Part shown: positions 19,883 to 30,093 of the stretch, piece after piece | How positions within the stretch are numbered: the first letter of the stretch is position 1 | How the letters are laid out: each line of letters opens with the position of its first letter | From: Enterobacter hormaechei ATCC 49162 | GTDB lineage: Bacteria; Pseudomonadota; Gammaproteobacteria; Enterobacterales; Enterobacteriaceae | Length of the DNA: 64,000 nt | NCBI RefSeq assembly: GCF_001875655.1 | Contig: NZ_MKEQ01000001.1 | Location: 2,852,001 to 2,916,000 of the forward strand | Reading direction: 5' to 3' | Notes under the pieces: generated by a model | What the model was told of the DNA's origin: nothing | Databases searched by the model: none | Seen by the model: the letters and a program-made list of their open reading frames with translations, nothing else | Program-made: the position numbers and the translations under genes

Positions 19883-20069
19883 AATTACTCCGAATATTGA
19901 TTAAGTGAGGATTCGGATAGAAATTTATCAATACAGGAAACTATTGGAATTGTTAAATTTGTAATATATTTTTTGTATTACTGTTAAAACGGGTTTTGCT
20001 GTCAGCATTTAGCGTGTAATATCGAAATGGAAAAAAGACGAAATACCTTTTCGCATTTAGGACCCACGT

Positions 20070-20990
20070 ATGGCCTCAGCAGAACATTTAATCAGCAATA
20101 ACCTGCCCAGTATCAAACAATTACAATGCTTTCTTGCTGTTGCACATGAACTGAACTTTCGTAAGGCTGCCGAACGTCTGCGCATGACTCAACCGCCTCT
20201 GACGCGTCAGATAAAATGCCTTGAAGCGGTGTTGAAACGTCAGTTGTTCAGTCGCAGCACGCATGACGTTAGCCTCACTGAAGCAGGTCGAGCGCTGGTC
20301 GTTCAGGCTGAAAAAATACTCAAAGACATCAGCAGCTTAAAAGAAGATCCTCACTCTTCAGAAACGAGTCTGCGCATCGGTCTCACGCGCACGCTTAATT
20401 TTGAATATATTGAACCTGTAAATACCCAGCTTCAAAAAATGAACGCGGGAGATGACGTTGAAACGCCCGACCTGACGTCAGCACAGCTGCTGCAAAGCTT
20501 GTCTAAAAATATGCTGGATCTGGTGCTGACCGGGGAAAAAGGAACGGGTCATGAAGACATTGTTCAATACCGCTGGGTCTGCCAGGAACCGTTGCTCATC
20601 GCAATGCCTTCTTTACATCCTGCCAGTCTGAAAGAGAAAGTCTCGCTGGAAGACATTAGCGATCTTCCACTTTTTTGGTTTTCGAGAAGCGCCAATCCGT
20701 CATTCTATGACAAATGCGAAAGTTACTTTGACACACTGAAAACGCCGCTGAAGCGTATTAAAGAGCCGGATGATTCCCTCGTGATGCTAAGCCGTATCGC
20801 AAGAGGGAAAGGGTTTGCGCTACTGCCTCAGTCAAAATGCACCTTCAATCAGGAGGGGCTATGCTACCGCGAGCTAACGGACGATGAGGCAAAGAGATTA
20901 AATATTGATATCTATGCCGCAACTCGCCTCAATGAAAACAGAGAGGAGATCCTGAACGCTCAGAATTTCTTGTGCGGCAAAAAGGCTTAA
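20070..20990 (+). CDS. LysR-type transcription regulator
   Basis: LysR-family regulator of 306 residues. The N-terminal winged HTH is clear (IKQLQCFLAVAHELNFRKAA, then MTQPPLTRQIKCLE, about residues 15-60), followed by the two-lobed effector domain. It is divergent from the tautomerase operon, the standard layout for LysR control of a degradation or detoxification operon; the 190-base gap (19883-20069) is AT-rich and should hold both promoters. Its stop overlaps the stop of convergent yicN by two bases. Confidence 0.9.
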   Translation: MASAEHLISNNLPSIKQLQCFLAVAHELNFRKAAERLRMTQPPLTRQIKCLEAVLKRQLFSRSTHDVSLTEAGRALVVQAEKILKDISSLKEDPHSSETSLRIGLTRTLNFEYIEPVNTQLQKMNAGDDVETPDLTSAQLLQSLSKNMLDLVLTGEKGTGHEDIVQYRWVCQEPLLIAMPSLHPASLKEKVSLEDISDLPLFWFSRSANPSFYDKCESYFDTLKTPLKRIKEPDDSLVMLSRIARGKGFALLPQSKCTFNQEGLCYRELTDDEAKRLNIDIYAATRLNENREEILNAQNFLCGKKA

Positions 20991-21439
20991 TGCAGATAAA
21001 ACACACCTTCTTCCGGCAGGAAGAGCTGGTTATAGCGTAACTGGAAGGCGTTAAGCTCCTGCGGATCGGGCTCCATTTCGCGCATAAAGCCAAGTGCCAG
21101 ACGAATTTGCGCATCGGTAATGGGTGCGGCAAGGCGAGCTTTACGCAGCATACGGTACCAGGTATGCAGATTCTCTTCGCTACCATCAACAATACAGACC
21201 TGCCAGATAAGCAGCACCTGCGCGGCGTTTTGCAGATGCGCCTCGTCAGGTCGCTCAAGGTAGCGGATAAACTCATTGCCCGGCGTTTTACCGAACTGGT
21301 CGATCATTGATTCTACCGGCATCGGGGTGATCCCCAGCCGCTCGCTTAAACGTTTGATGGCGCGGCGGGAATCTGAAGTCAGGACGCGAAATCCCACCAC
21401 AAACACCACGGCAAGCGTTGCCAGCATTATCCAGACCAT
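20987..21439 (-). CDS. yicN: YicN (DUF1198) protein
   Basis: Conserved protein of 150 residues with an N-terminal membrane anchor (MVWIMLATLAVVFVVGF). The core DEAHLQNAAQVLLIWQVCIVDGSEENL and LALGFMREMEPDPQELNAFQ corresponds to E. coli YicN as remembered. Function is unknown. In E. coli it follows nepI directly; here a block of about 4.7 kb lies between them, and yicO/ade are missing on the other side. Confidence 0.88.
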   Translation of the reverse strand: MVWIMLATLAVVFVVGFRVLTSDSRRAIKRLSERLGITPMPVESMIDQFGKTPGNEFIRYLERPDEAHLQNAAQVLLIWQVCIVDGSEENLHTWYRMLRKARLAAPITDAQIRLALGFMREMEPDPQELNAFQLRYNQLFLPEEGVFYLH

Positions 21440-21590
21440 GCGTTCTCCTTAGACTAGCCGCTCATCATAGCGGGAAACGCACCGTGTCGACAGCGGGTAC
21501 GGCCAGAATAGTGAACCGAAAAAAGCTGGATAAATGCGATGAAAGCAATCCCGCGCAGGCGTGGCTGCGCGGGCTGTTGCTGGAGACCAG

Positions 21591-22595
21591 TCAGCGCGCC
21601 TGAAGCCCTTTCAGCAGCGCCTCGTGGAAGCGGGCAGGATCCTGCATCTGCGGCGCGTGGCCCATGTCGTTAAATTCAACCAGCGTCGCGTGCGGGATAC
21701 GCTTCGCCGTCTCTTTGCCCAGCATGGCGTAGTTACCGAGCGTCTTGCGGATCTCCGGTGGGGCGAGATCTTTCCCGATGGCGGTGTTGTCCTTCGTGCC
21801 GATCATCAATAATACCGGCATCTTCAGCTCGCTAAATTCATAGACAACCGGCTGGGTATAAATCATGTCGTAGAGCAGCGCCGAGTTCCACGCCACGCGC
21901 GCTTTGCCCGGCCCGTTGTTCAGCCCGGCAAGCATGGTGACCCAGCGCTCGTATTCCGGCTTCCACTCCCCGGCGTAGTAGGTGTTTTTCTCGTACTGAC
22001 GAATGCCGTCGGCGCTGACCTTCAGTTCGCGCTGGTACCACTGGTCGACCGTAATGTGCGGCACGCCGCGGGCTTTCCAGTCTTCCAGGCCAATCGGGTT
22101 CACCATCACCAGCTGCTCTACCTGCTGCGGCCACATTAGCGCGTAGCGGGTCGCCAGCATGCCGCCGGTCGAATGGCCAATAACCGTGACGCGATCGACG
22201 CCCAGCGTTTTCAGCAGCGCGTGGGTGTTATCCGCCAACTGCTGGAAGGTGTACTGATAATGCTCCGGCTTGGTGGATTTGCAGAAGCCGATCTGGTCGG
22301 GTGCGATCACGCGATACCCGCTGGCTGAAAGCGCGCGGATCGTGCCGTCCCAGGTACCGGCGCAGAAGTTTTTGCCGTGCATCAGCACCACGGTGCGGCC
22401 GTTGGGTTTTTCCGGCTTCACGTCCAGGTAAGCCATATCCAGAGGCTGGTTCTGCGAGGTAAAGGTAAAATGTTTTACCGGCCAGCCGTAGTCAAAACCT
22501 TCCAGCTTCTCGCCGTAGGTGGGGGCATCCGCAGCCATTGCGGGGGACGCCAGCGCCATCAACAGCGCCAGGCAGGACAATCGTCGGGTCAACAT
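21591..22595 (-). CDS. Secreted alpha/beta hydrolase
   Basis: Hydrolase of 334 residues with a signal peptide (cut near SPAMAA, residue 22), so probably periplasmic. The fold is complete: oxyanion segment LMHGKNF, nucleophile S142 in GHSTGG, acid D269 in IGTKDNT and base H313 in MGHAPQ. The reaction (esterase, lactonase or other) cannot be told. It occupies the place of yicO and ade in E. coli, between yicN and uhpT, and appears to be monocistronic. Confidence 0.88.
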   Translation of the reverse strand: MLTRRLSCLALLMALASPAMAADAPTYGEKLEGFDYGWPVKHFTFTSQNQPLDMAYLDVKPEKPNGRTVVLMHGKNFCAGTWDGTIRALSASGYRVIAPDQIGFCKSTKPEHYQYTFQQLADNTHALLKTLGVDRVTVIGHSTGGMLATRYALMWPQQVEQLVMVNPIGLEDWKARGVPHITVDQWYQRELKVSADGIRQYEKNTYYAGEWKPEYERWVTMLAGLNNGPGKARVAWNSALLYDMIYTQPVVYEFSELKMPVLLMIGTKDNTAIGKDLAPPEIRKTLGNYAMLGKETAKRIPHATLVEFNDMGHAPQMQDPARFHEALLKGLQAR

Positions 22596-22710
22596 GCAAG
22601 CTCTCCGTTAGCAAAGGGGCTAAGGCTGCACGAAAGGCGGCAGCAAAAAACACTGTAGAGCATGGAGAGGAGTGGGTGTGTAAAGCGGGGTAAAGGTAGG
22701 ACGTGCATAT

Positions 22711-22738
22711 AAAAAAGCCCGGCATCACACACCGGGCA
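22711..22738 (-). terminator. Terminator of uhpT
   Basis: On the minus strand GCCCGG and CCGGGC pair around GTGTGTGAT and are followed by a T-run. It lies about 20 bases after the uhpT stop. Confidence 0.85.
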
Positions 22739-22756
22739 AAGAAGTCACCTGCACAC

Positions 22757-24148
22757 TCAGGCTACTTTTAATTTCTGCGCACGATTCTCACGGCGAATCT
22801 TACGTTCTTCCAGCACCGCGACCATCGCCATCAGGACGATACAGCCAATCGCTGCTGCATCCAGCGCGGCGAAGGTGCCCGCCCAGCCGGTGAGGCCGAA
22901 AATCGGCGTGCCGTCGGCGATCATCCCCAGACCCAGCTTGGCGAAGCTGTCGCCGATCAGGTAGGCGAAGGTGCCCTTAATCCCGTCGGCGGCGCCGATC
23001 GCTTTTTTCGGGACGAAGCCCACTGCCGCCACGCCGATCAACAGCTGCGGACCGAACACCAGGAAGCCGAGCGCGAACAGGGAGGCCAGGTAAACGTACT
23101 GGTTGCTGGCGTGCTGGTAGACGCCGAGGGTGGCGATAATCAGCGCCAGCGCGACGCAGGCCACCAGCGCGCGACGGCCATTGGCGAGGTCAGAGAGCCA
23201 GCCCCACAGCAGCGTGCCGACCAGCGCCCCCACTTCGAACAGGGTGAAGCCCTGAATCGCCACTTCTTTAGAAAGCTTCAGCTCCTGGAAGGCATACACG
23301 GTTGACCACTGGTCGATACCGATGCGTACCACGTAGAGGAAGATGTTCGAGAAACATAACAGCCAGATCACTTTGTTTTTCAGTACGTATTCAACAAAGA
23401 TCTGCCATTTGGACATTTCGTTTTCTTCGGTCTCTTTGTCCTCTTCGCTGATCTCCTCCCCGAACAGCTCTTCGGCTTTGCCGAGGCCGTAGGATTCCGG
23501 GGAATCGCTGCCGTAGCGCAGGCCGATAAAGCCGACAATCAGGGCAATAATCGACGGGAAGATAAACATGCCGATCACGTGGCCGTCGAACAGATAGTTG
23601 GCACCGAACAGCGCCACGCCTGCCGCACCCGCCCCGCCGAGGTTGTGGGAGATGTTCCACATGCCGAGGTATGAACCCCGCTTGCGGCGCGGCGTCCATT
23701 TGGTGATGGTGGAGTAGCTGCACGACCCGCCGGTACTCTGGAAGAAACCGCTCAGGGCGTAGAAGGCGATCATCAGGAACAGGCTGACGGAGCCTGCGCC
23801 CATGCTGGCGCTGAAGCCGAGCATGCAGATGGCGGAGAGGATCAGCATAAACGGCAGGAACTGCTTGGTGTTTTTGCCGTCCGCGTAGTAGGACACGACG
23901 GTTTTCCCCACGCCGTAGGTGATGGAGAAGCCCAGGCCGATCATCCCCAGTTGCGTCATGCTCAGCCCGTAGGTCGAGATCATGTCGTTCTGCGCGATGT
24001 TAAAGTTTTTGCGGATCAGGTACATGGTCAGGTAGCCAATAAAGACCACCAGATAGGACTGCATGAACGGTTTGAACCACATCTTACGCCGCACGTCGAG
24101 CGGCAGATCCAGGGTCGGCTTGCGCACCTGATTGAGGAAGGCCAGCAT
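22757..24148 (-). CDS. uhpT: Hexose-6-phosphate:phosphate antiporter UhpT
   Basis: MFS organophosphate antiporter of 463 residues in the inner membrane; imports glucose-6-phosphate in exchange for phosphate, and is also the entry route for fosfomycin. The E. coli pattern is plain: [20 protein letters not shown] at the start, [32 protein letters not shown], and [21 protein letters not shown]. It lies downstream of a 130-base regulatory gap after uhpC on the same strand. Transcription needs phosphorylated UhpA. The reading frame is intact. Confidence 0.97.
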   Translation of the reverse strand: MLAFLNQVRKPTLDLPLDVRRKMWFKPFMQSYLVVFIGYLTMYLIRKNFNIAQNDMISTYGLSMTQLGMIGLGFSITYGVGKTVVSYYADGKNTKQFLPFMLILSAICMLGFSASMGAGSVSLFLMIAFYALSGFFQSTGGSCSYSTITKWTPRRKRGSYLGMWNISHNLGGAGAAGVALFGANYLFDGHVIGMFIFPSIIALIVGFIGLRYGSDSPESYGLGKAEELFGEEISEEDKETEENEMSKWQIFVEYVLKNKVIWLLCFSNIFLYVVRIGIDQWSTVYAFQELKLSKEVAIQGFTLFEVGALVGTLLWGWLSDLANGRRALVACVALALIIATLGVYQHASNQYVYLASLFALGFLVFGPQLLIGVAAVGFVPKKAIGAADGIKGTFAYLIGDSFAKLGLGMIADGTPIFGLTGWAGTFAALDAAAIGCIVLMAMVAVLEERKIRRENRAQKLKVA

Positions 24149-24180
24149 GGTTGGTTTACTCCTGAGCTGATTTTTGCAGC

Positions 24181-24245
24181 ATTGTAAAAATCAGCCGGGA
24201 GAGATGCCTGAGACAGCTTCCAGGTGAAACCGGGAAAATGTCTTA
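24181..24245 (-). promoter_or_regulatory. uhpT promoter and probable UhpA site
   Basis: On the minus strand a -10-like TACAAT (24181-24186) lies about 35 bases before the uhpT start, without a good -35, as expected for an activator-dependent promoter. Upstream, CCTGGAAGCTGTCTCAGG (an imperfect inverted CCTGG/TCAGG, about 24211-24228) is a candidate UhpA-binding site. Confidence 0.5.
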
Positions 24246-24280
24246 GTTTTTCACCCTTCGGCAGCAAAAGGTGAAGCGCG

Positions 24281-25591
24281 TCACGCTTCGCGCGGTGCCT
24301 GGGCGTGCAAAAACGGCAGCAGCAGCAGGGCGGAGATCCCCGCCGCGATGGCGATCACCGCGAAGAAACCGCTCCAGTGCCAGACGTCGATCACCCGCGC
24401 CAGCGGCCAGCCGGAGAGCGATGCGCCAAGGTAGGCAAACAGCCCGACAAAGCCCGTCGCCGCGCCTGCCGCCTCCTTGTGCGAGCACTCCGCCGCCGCC
24501 ATGCCGATCAGCATCTGCGGGCCAAAAACGAAGAAGCCGATGGTGAAGAAGCACGCCGCCTGCATCACGTAGCTGGCGAACGGCATCAGCCACAGCGAGC
24601 CGACGGAGAGCAAAATCCCGGCGGCGAAAATGAGGTTCATCGGACCACGGTTGCCGTTGAACAGCTTATCCGAGCCCCAGCCCGCCACCAGCGCGCCGAT
24701 AAACCCGCCCAGCTCGAACATCGTCACCGCCGAGTTAGCGGTCACCAGATCCACGCCCAGCGTCTCGGACATGTACAGGTTGCCCCAGTCGTTGATGGCC
24801 GCCCGCACCACGTAGACCAGCACGTAGCAGAGCGACAGCAGCCAGATGTAGGGGTTTTTCAGCACGTATCGGGTGAGGATCTCCTGGCGGGTCAGCCCCG
24901 CGCCCTCCTGCTGCTGGGCGATCTCCATCTCGTCGTGCCGCCAGTCGCCCACCGGCGGAAGGCCGACGGTTTGCGGCCTGTCGCGCAGGCGCCAGCAGAG
25001 GAACAGCCCGGCGACAATCGCGAGGCCACCGGCAATCATCATCCCGGCCCGCCAGCCGTAGTGCAGCGCCGCCGCGCCTACCACCATCGGGATCAGCGCC
25101 CCGCCGACGTTATGCGCGGTGTTCCAGATTGCCCACCAGCCGCCGCGCTCGTTACGTGAGTACCAGGCGGTGAGCAGACGAGCGCAGACCGGCGCGCCCC
25201 AGCCCTGGAAAAAGGCGTTCAGCGCCCACAGCAGGGCGAAGGCCCACAGCGAGGTGGAGAAGCCAAACAGGATGTTCACCACGCCGGTGGCGATCAGCCC
25301 TACGCCCATAAAATAGCGCGCATTGGAGCGGTCGCTGACGATGCCGGAGAAGAACTTCGACAGGCCGTAGGTGATGTAAAACAGCGTCGCCAGCAGGCCG
25401 ATGTCGGTGCGCGCCATCACGCCGCTGGCGAGGATTTCCGGCGCGGCGGCGTTGAAGCTTTTGCGGGTGAAGTAGAACAGCGCGTAGCCGAGCCAGATGG
25501 TTATCAGGATATGGCGACGCCAGTAGCGGTAGCGGGCGTCGATTTCCGCTTTGTTGCTTAGCGGGGCGGCGCTGGCGGGGGTTTTAAACAT
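24281..25591 (-). CDS. uhpC: Glucose-6-phosphate sensor UhpC
   Basis: Membrane protein of 436 residues, a transport-type MFS protein that detects external glucose-6-phosphate and signals to UhpB. It is clearly related to UhpT but distinct, with [27 protein letters not shown] and [19 protein letters not shown]. It overlaps uhpB by eight bases (25584-25591), supporting coupled translation of the sensor pair. It is the third gene of the uhpA-B-C signalling operon, which is transcribed together ahead of uhpT. Confidence 0.96.
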   Translation of the reverse strand: MFKTPASAAPLSNKAEIDARYRYWRRHILITIWLGYALFYFTRKSFNAAAPEILASGVMARTDIGLLATLFYITYGLSKFFSGIVSDRSNARYFMGVGLIATGVVNILFGFSTSLWAFALLWALNAFFQGWGAPVCARLLTAWYSRNERGGWWAIWNTAHNVGGALIPMVVGAAALHYGWRAGMMIAGGLAIVAGLFLCWRLRDRPQTVGLPPVGDWRHDEMEIAQQQEGAGLTRQEILTRYVLKNPYIWLLSLCYVLVYVVRAAINDWGNLYMSETLGVDLVTANSAVTMFELGGFIGALVAGWGSDKLFNGNRGPMNLIFAAGILLSVGSLWLMPFASYVMQAACFFTIGFFVFGPQMLIGMAAAECSHKEAAGAATGFVGLFAYLGASLSGWPLARVIDVWHWSGFFAVIAIAAGISALLLLPFLHAQAPREA

Positions 25592-27089
25592 GCATCGTCC
25601 TTAACGGCAAACTGACGCTGACGCGCGTCCCGTTGGTGCAGGAGAGGGTCAGCGTGCCGCCCAGCGCCTTTACGCGCTCGCGCATGCCCGCCAGACCAAA
25701 CCCCTGCTGGCCGGAGCCAGGCGGCAGGCCGCAGCCGTCGTCTTCAATCACCAGCATCAGGCGCTCGTCCTGCTGCCAGCCCTGGATCGTCACCGCGCTG
25801 GCGCTGGCGTGTTTGACGATGTTGTTTAGCCCTTCCTGACAGACGCGGAACAGCGTCACGCGCTGGCCTTCGCTCAGCGCAGGTTCGTTAATGCGCCAGT
25901 CGAGATGGCTGACAATCCCGCGGCTCTCCAGCTCCATCTCGCGCATCAGGGAACGCACCGCCTGCTCAAGCGACAGGTCGTCAAGCTGGCGCGGGCGCAG
26001 CCGTCCTAACAGGCGACGAACGGAATCATAGACACCCAGCGAAAGCTGTTCGATATGCGCCCCGCCCTGCTTCACGCCTGCGTTTTCTGCTGCCAGACGC
26101 TGAACAATGCCCGCCTGGGTGCGAATGGCGGTGATGGTCTGGCCGATATCATCGTGCAGCTCGCGGGCGACCTCCTGCCGCACGCTCTCTTCGGTTTCCA
26201 GCAGACGCTCCGCCAGGCGGCGGTTGCGCGCCAGCTCGGCTTGCAGGGACTGGTTCAGCTCGCGCAGGCGCTGAATGCCCGCCCCGAGCAGCAGCCCGGT
26301 CAGGCTCTGGGCCAGCAGGGACAGCAGTAAATCAACAGGATGATCGTGCCAGGTCTGGCTGGCGATCAGCGCGATGGCGTTCATCAGCGTGGCAATCAGC
26401 GCCCCCTGCCAGCCGTAGTGCCAGGCCAGGGCGATAATCGGCAGCGCCAGACAAAACGGCGTGAAGCGTGAAAGCTCGGCGGGCAGACCAAGCTGCAACC
26501 ACAGGCTCACCACAAACAGCAGCAGATACCAGATGAGGTGCCGGGCGCGCCAGTTCACCGGTTGCGATACCAGCGCCGGGCCGAGCGGCTGCCAGACGGT
26601 GCTGGTGAGATAGTGCCAGAAAACCAGGCAGGTCGGCGCCAGCGTCAGGCCGCCGGTAAGGGTCAGCAGCAGGGCGTTAAGCACCTCCTTTTCGCCCACC
26701 CACGGCAGGGACTGCAACAGCGCGGCGGCAATCAGCGCCGCCCCCTGACGCAGCAGCGTGCGCCAGTCGCGCTGGTGACGGTAGCGGGAAATCAGCGCAA
26801 CGGGGAGAAGCGTGAGCAGGCTTCCGGTCATCAATAAGGGCAGATTCGCCAGAGCGACTTCCTGCGCCAGCCAGATCAGCATCAGCCACTCTGCGCCGAA
26901 TAAAACGGGCCAGTAGCCGCGCGGGCATTGCAGCATCAGCCCCAGACGCAGGCCGAAGGGAAACAGCAGCACCGCCAGTTCGGGGCGCTCGACAAGATGC
27001 AGGCTGATACTCCACAGGCAGAACCAGGCGGCGGAGAAGATGAAAAAGCTGGCAACGACGGCGATCAGCCGTGAAAACAGGGAATTCAT
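25584..27089 (-). CDS. uhpB: Sensor histidine kinase UhpB
   Basis: Histidine kinase of 501 residues. The first 270 residues form about eight membrane segments (MASE1-type). The cytoplasmic part has the HisKA_3 phosphoacceptor H312 in [14 protein letters not shown] and an HATPase with [19 protein letters not shown] (N box) and [27 protein letters not shown] (G boxes). It phosphorylates UhpA when UhpC detects glucose-6-phosphate. It overlaps uhpA by four bases and uhpC by eight. Confidence 0.96.
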   Translation of the reverse strand: MNSLFSRLIAVVASFFIFSAAWFCLWSISLHLVERPELAVLLFPFGLRLGLMLQCPRGYWPVLFGAEWLMLIWLAQEVALANLPLLMTGSLLTLLPVALISRYRHQRDWRTLLRQGAALIAAALLQSLPWVGEKEVLNALLLTLTGGLTLAPTCLVFWHYLTSTVWQPLGPALVSQPVNWRARHLIWYLLLFVVSLWLQLGLPAELSRFTPFCLALPIIALAWHYGWQGALIATLMNAIALIASQTWHDHPVDLLLSLLAQSLTGLLLGAGIQRLRELNQSLQAELARNRRLAERLLETEESVRQEVARELHDDIGQTITAIRTQAGIVQRLAAENAGVKQGGAHIEQLSLGVYDSVRRLLGRLRPRQLDDLSLEQAVRSLMREMELESRGIVSHLDWRINEPALSEGQRVTLFRVCQEGLNNIVKHASASAVTIQGWQQDERLMLVIEDDGCGLPPGSGQQGFGLAGMRERVKALGGTLTLSCTNGTRVSVSLPLRTMHV

Positions 27090-27679
27090 TGCCAGCTGTC
27101 AAACATACGGCGCGCCAGCTCGACATCGTTACTGACGTTGAGTTTTTCCATCAGGTTGGCGCGGTGAACGTGCACGGTTTTTGGCGACAGCCCCAGCTCT
27201 ACGGCGATCTCTTTCACCGACATGCCCTGGGCAAGTTTCTCTGCCACCTGACGCTCGCGCCTGGTGAGCGGATCCTGCCGTCCCGCCGCCAGCTTGATGG
27301 CGATATCCGGCGTCAGGTAGCAGCCGCCGGTGGAGACGGTGCGCACGGCGGCAATCAGCTCGTCGGGGCTACAGCGTTTAGAGAGAAAGCCGCGCGCGCC
27401 CGCGTTGAGCGCCTGCTCGACCAGCGCCGGGCTGTCGTGGACCGAGAGCATGATCGTCGCCATCCCTTTCGGCAGCTGGCTCAACAGCTCCAGCCCGGAG
27501 AGGTCGGGCATGGAGATATCGCAGATACAGACCTGCACCCCGCGCCCCGGCAGGCCCGCCAGCGCCTCGCGACCGGAGCCAAACTCGGCCACGACCTGAA
27601 AATCCGGTTCGAGGTTCAAAAGCTGGGCAAATCCGGAGCGAACGATAAGGTGGTCGTCGATAAGGGCGATGGTGGTCAT
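27086..27679 (-). CDS. uhpA: Response regulator UhpA
   Basis: NarL/LuxR-type response regulator of 197 residues that activates uhpT. The receiver has the acidic pair in ALIDDH and phosphoacceptor D54 in CDISMPDL; the HTH is [43 protein letters not shown] (about residues 135-180). The start MTTIALIDD at 27679 is the family start; the frame stays open upstream across a REP element and part of ilvN without homology. First gene of uhpABC. Confidence 0.96.
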   Translation of the reverse strand: MTTIALIDDHLIVRSGFAQLLNLEPDFQVVAEFGSGREALAGLPGRGVQVCICDISMPDLSGLELLSQLPKGMATIMLSVHDSPALVEQALNAGARGFLSKRCSPDELIAAVRTVSTGGCYLTPDIAIKLAAGRQDPLTRRERQVAEKLAQGMSVKEIAVELGLSPKTVHVHRANLMEKLNVSNDVELARRMFDSWQ

Positions 27680-27702
27680 GGGTGTTCCTGCGGTCTGAAA
27701 AC

Positions 27703-27732
27703 GCCGGATGGCGCTGCGCTTATCCGGCCTAC
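27703..27732. repeat. REP element
   Basis: GCCGGATGGCGCTGCGCT followed by TATCCGGCCTACA: standard REP palindrome in the short gap between ilvN and uhpA. Confidence 0.9.
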
Positions 27733-27761
27733 AAGAGCGAAAGACGCTTACCTTAAGCGAT

Positions 27762-28049
27762 CTATTCGAAAAACACCGCAATTTTGTTAAACATGGTGGG
27801 ATCCGACTGGTTGCGCGCCACTTTGGTGACGTCCTCCAGCTTGTCGATCTGCGCCATCATCTGTTCCAGACGCTGGTCATCGTTCACCAGTAGCCAGATG
27901 CGGCTGTGCTCGCTGCCCTGAATCGGCAGGCACAGAATGCCTTCCACGTTAAACGCCCGGCGGGCAAACAGCCCGCAGACGTGGGTCATAACGCCAGGAT
28001 GGTTGCGGACGGTGAGTTCCAGAATGACGTTTTCATGTTGTTTCTGCAT
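27762..28049 (-). CDS. ilvN: Acetolactate synthase I small subunit
   Basis: Regulatory subunit of 95 residues with one ACT domain ([33 protein letters not shown]). It gives valine feedback inhibition to IlvB and raises its activity in branched-chain amino acid synthesis. It begins three bases after the ilvB stop. A REP element and uhpA follow on the same strand. Confidence 0.96.
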   Translation of the reverse strand: MQKQHENVILELTVRNHPGVMTHVCGLFARRAFNVEGILCLPIQGSEHSRIWLLVNDDQRLEQMMAQIDKLEDVTKVARNQSDPTMFNKIAVFFE

Positions 28050-28052
28050 GGC

Positions 28053-29741
28053 TTATTCCCCCACCATCTCTGTATTGGCCGCACCCGGCGGCACCATCGG
28101 ATACACTTTTTGTTCAGGGTCGATACGCACGTGGATCAGCGCCGGACCCGGACGAGAAATTGCTTCCTGCAACGCCGCATGGGCGTCTTCTTCGGCGTTC
28201 AGATCGCAGGTGTGCAGGCCAAAACCGGCGGCAATCTGCATAAAGTTAATCATCCCCGGATAGGTCGCGGCAAATACCCCCTGCTTGTAGAACAGGCTCT
28301 GCTGCTGATGGACCAGGCCCAGCGCCTCGTTGTTCATCAGAATGATTTTGACGTCTAACTGGTTTTCGGCCGCCGTCGCCATTTCCTGAATGTTCATCAT
28401 CAGGCTGCCGTCACCGGAGAAGCAGATCACCTTGCGGTCCGGGTTGGCGAGCGCCGCACCAACCGCTGCGGGCAGGCCGAAGCCCATGGTGCCAAGGCCG
28501 CCGGAGGTCAGCCACTGGCGCGGACGGTTCAGCGGATACGCCTGGGCGGTCCACATCTGATGCTGACCCACGTCAGTAGTGATAATCGCGCTGTCGTCCA
28601 CACAGGCGGCAACGGCGTTGATAAGTCCATAGTGGCTCAGCGGGTCGCCTTCGGTTGGGATAGCGCCCGGGAACTCGCGTTGCAGATCGGCCACCAGCTG
28701 ACGCCAGTCGGCGCGCTCGGTTGCCTCCGTCTGCGGGATCAGCTGCGCCAGCACCTCGGCCACGTCGCCCTGGATCGCCACGTGCGGCTGCTTGATTTTA
28801 CCCAGCTCGGCGCGGTCGATATCCACATGAATGATTTTGGCGTTCGGGCAGAACTGCTCGGTTTTGCCAATCGCCCGGTCATCAAAACGCGCGCCCATAA
28901 CAATCAGCAAATCTGCCTCTTGCAGGATGTAGTTGGTGCTGCGCGCACCGTGCATGCCCAGCATGCCCAATGACAGCGGGTGCGCTTTGGGCAGCATGCC
29001 CAGCGCCATCAGAGTCATGGTGGTCGGCAGGTTGGCTTTTTCCGCAAACTGGCGGATTTCATCCGCGGCGTTGATCGCCCCGCCGCCCAGATAGAGCACC
29101 GGGCGTCTGGCGGCGTTAATCATGGCGGCGGCGTCGCGCACGCTTTCAGCGCTGAATTCCGGTGCGGGGGCACGCTCGCCCGGCTCCGGCAGGACGTCGA
29201 TCTCGATCTCTGCTGTCTGAACATCCTTAGGAATGTCTATCCACACCGGACCCGGGCGGCCAGACTGGGCAATGCGAAACGCATCGCTGATCACCTGAGG
29301 AAGCTCGCTGATATCGCGAACTAAATAGTTATGTTTGGTGATGGGGATAGAGATACCGTAGGTGTCGACTTCCTGAAACGCATCGGTGCCGATCATTGAG
29401 GACGGTACCTGGCCGGTAATGCAGATCAGTGGAATAGAGTCGAGGCGCGCGTCGGCGATGGCGGTCACCAGGTTAGTCGCGCCCGGCCCGCTACAGGCCA
29501 TACAGACCGCCGGTTTGCCCTGGGTACGCGCCATGCCCTGAGCGATAAAGCCTGCCCCCTGCTCGTGGCGCGCCAGCACGTGGCGGATCTGGGTGCTTTG
29601 GCTTAACGCATCGTACAGCGGCAGCACCGTGCCACCCGGGATGCCCGCAACGGTGGTGATGCCCTGTCGTTCCAGTAAATGAACGATCAGCTGCGCGCCG
29701 GTAAAACGCGTCTTTGTGGATGTTGTGCCCGAACTTGCCAT
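28053..29741 (-). CDS. ilvB: Acetolactate synthase I large subunit
   Basis: ThDP- and FAD-dependent catalytic subunit of 562 residues that condenses two pyruvates to acetolactate, or pyruvate with 2-ketobutyrate. The catalytic glutamate is E60 in LARHEQGAGFIAQG; the ThDP/Mg motif is FSGDGSLMMNIQEMATAAENQL. Length matches E. coli IlvB. Expression is set by the ivbL attenuator just upstream and, in E. coli, by CRP. The frame is intact. Confidence 0.97.
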   Translation of the reverse strand: MASSGTTSTKTRFTGAQLIVHLLERQGITTVAGIPGGTVLPLYDALSQSTQIRHVLARHEQGAGFIAQGMARTQGKPAVCMACSGPGATNLVTAIADARLDSIPLICITGQVPSSMIGTDAFQEVDTYGISIPITKHNYLVRDISELPQVISDAFRIAQSGRPGPVWIDIPKDVQTAEIEIDVLPEPGERAPAPEFSAESVRDAAAMINAARRPVLYLGGGAINAADEIRQFAEKANLPTTMTLMALGMLPKAHPLSLGMLGMHGARSTNYILQEADLLIVMGARFDDRAIGKTEQFCPNAKIIHVDIDRAELGKIKQPHVAIQGDVAEVLAQLIPQTEATERADWRQLVADLQREFPGAIPTEGDPLSHYGLINAVAACVDDSAIITTDVGQHQMWTAQAYPLNRPRQWLTSGGLGTMGFGLPAAVGAALANPDRKVICFSGDGSLMMNIQEMATAAENQLDVKIILMNNEALGLVHQQQSLFYKQGVFAATYPGMINFMQIAAGFGLHTCDLNAEEDAHAALQEAISRPGPALIHVRIDPEQKVYPMVPPGAANTEMVGE

Positions 29742-29790
29742 GCTCCAGTCCTTTTCTTCTGAGCCAGCCTTCCGGGGAGGGTCCTAAACG

Positions 29791-29824
29791 AAAAACCCCG
29801 CCCGGTTTGCGCCGGCGGGGTTTT
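29791..29824 (-). terminator. ilvB attenuator terminator
   Basis: On the minus strand AACCCCGCCGGC and GCCGGGCGGGGTT-like arms form a strong GC stem around GCAAACC, followed by five T. It lies between the ivbL stop and ilvB, and ends transcription when valyl- and leucyl-tRNA are plentiful. Confidence 0.93.
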
Positions 29825-29847
29825 GGATTCGTGTGTTGATCCAGTCC

Positions 29848-29946
29848 CTACGGCGCATTGCCGACGACCACCACCACACGCACGACGACCACTGCGGCTG
29901 GTTGCGCAGTTTTTAGTAGGGTCGAAGTGAAGATGGATGAAGTCAT
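29848..29946 (-). CDS. ivbL: ilvBN leader peptide IvbL
   Basis: Leader peptide of 32 residues read from the sequence; too short for routine gene calling. It starts MTSSIFTSTLLKT, then has valine runs (four, arginine, then five) and ends GNAP. The valine codons and the two leucine codons are the sensors for attenuation of ilvBN. It corresponds to E. coli IvbL, which has the same valine block and the same last residues. The attenuator hairpin follows 24 bases after its stop. Confidence 0.95.
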   Translation of the reverse strand: MTSSIFTSTLLKTAQPAAVVVVRVVVVVGNAP

Positions 29947-30093
29947 TGGGGACCTGTGTTTGGAATCATTGATTGAATTTATACAAACACAGGTTTTCGG
30001 ATGTGACAATGGAAATATTTTCATCTGCGCAAAAATGCGTCAGGGATCACGTTTCGTTGGTTGGGGGATGACACTCAAAAAAGGGGTTTTTAC

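Noticed and set aside
24305..25159. Plus-strand frame of 284 residues inside uhpC
   Set aside because: Antisense shadow of a conserved gene; no ribosome site or domain.
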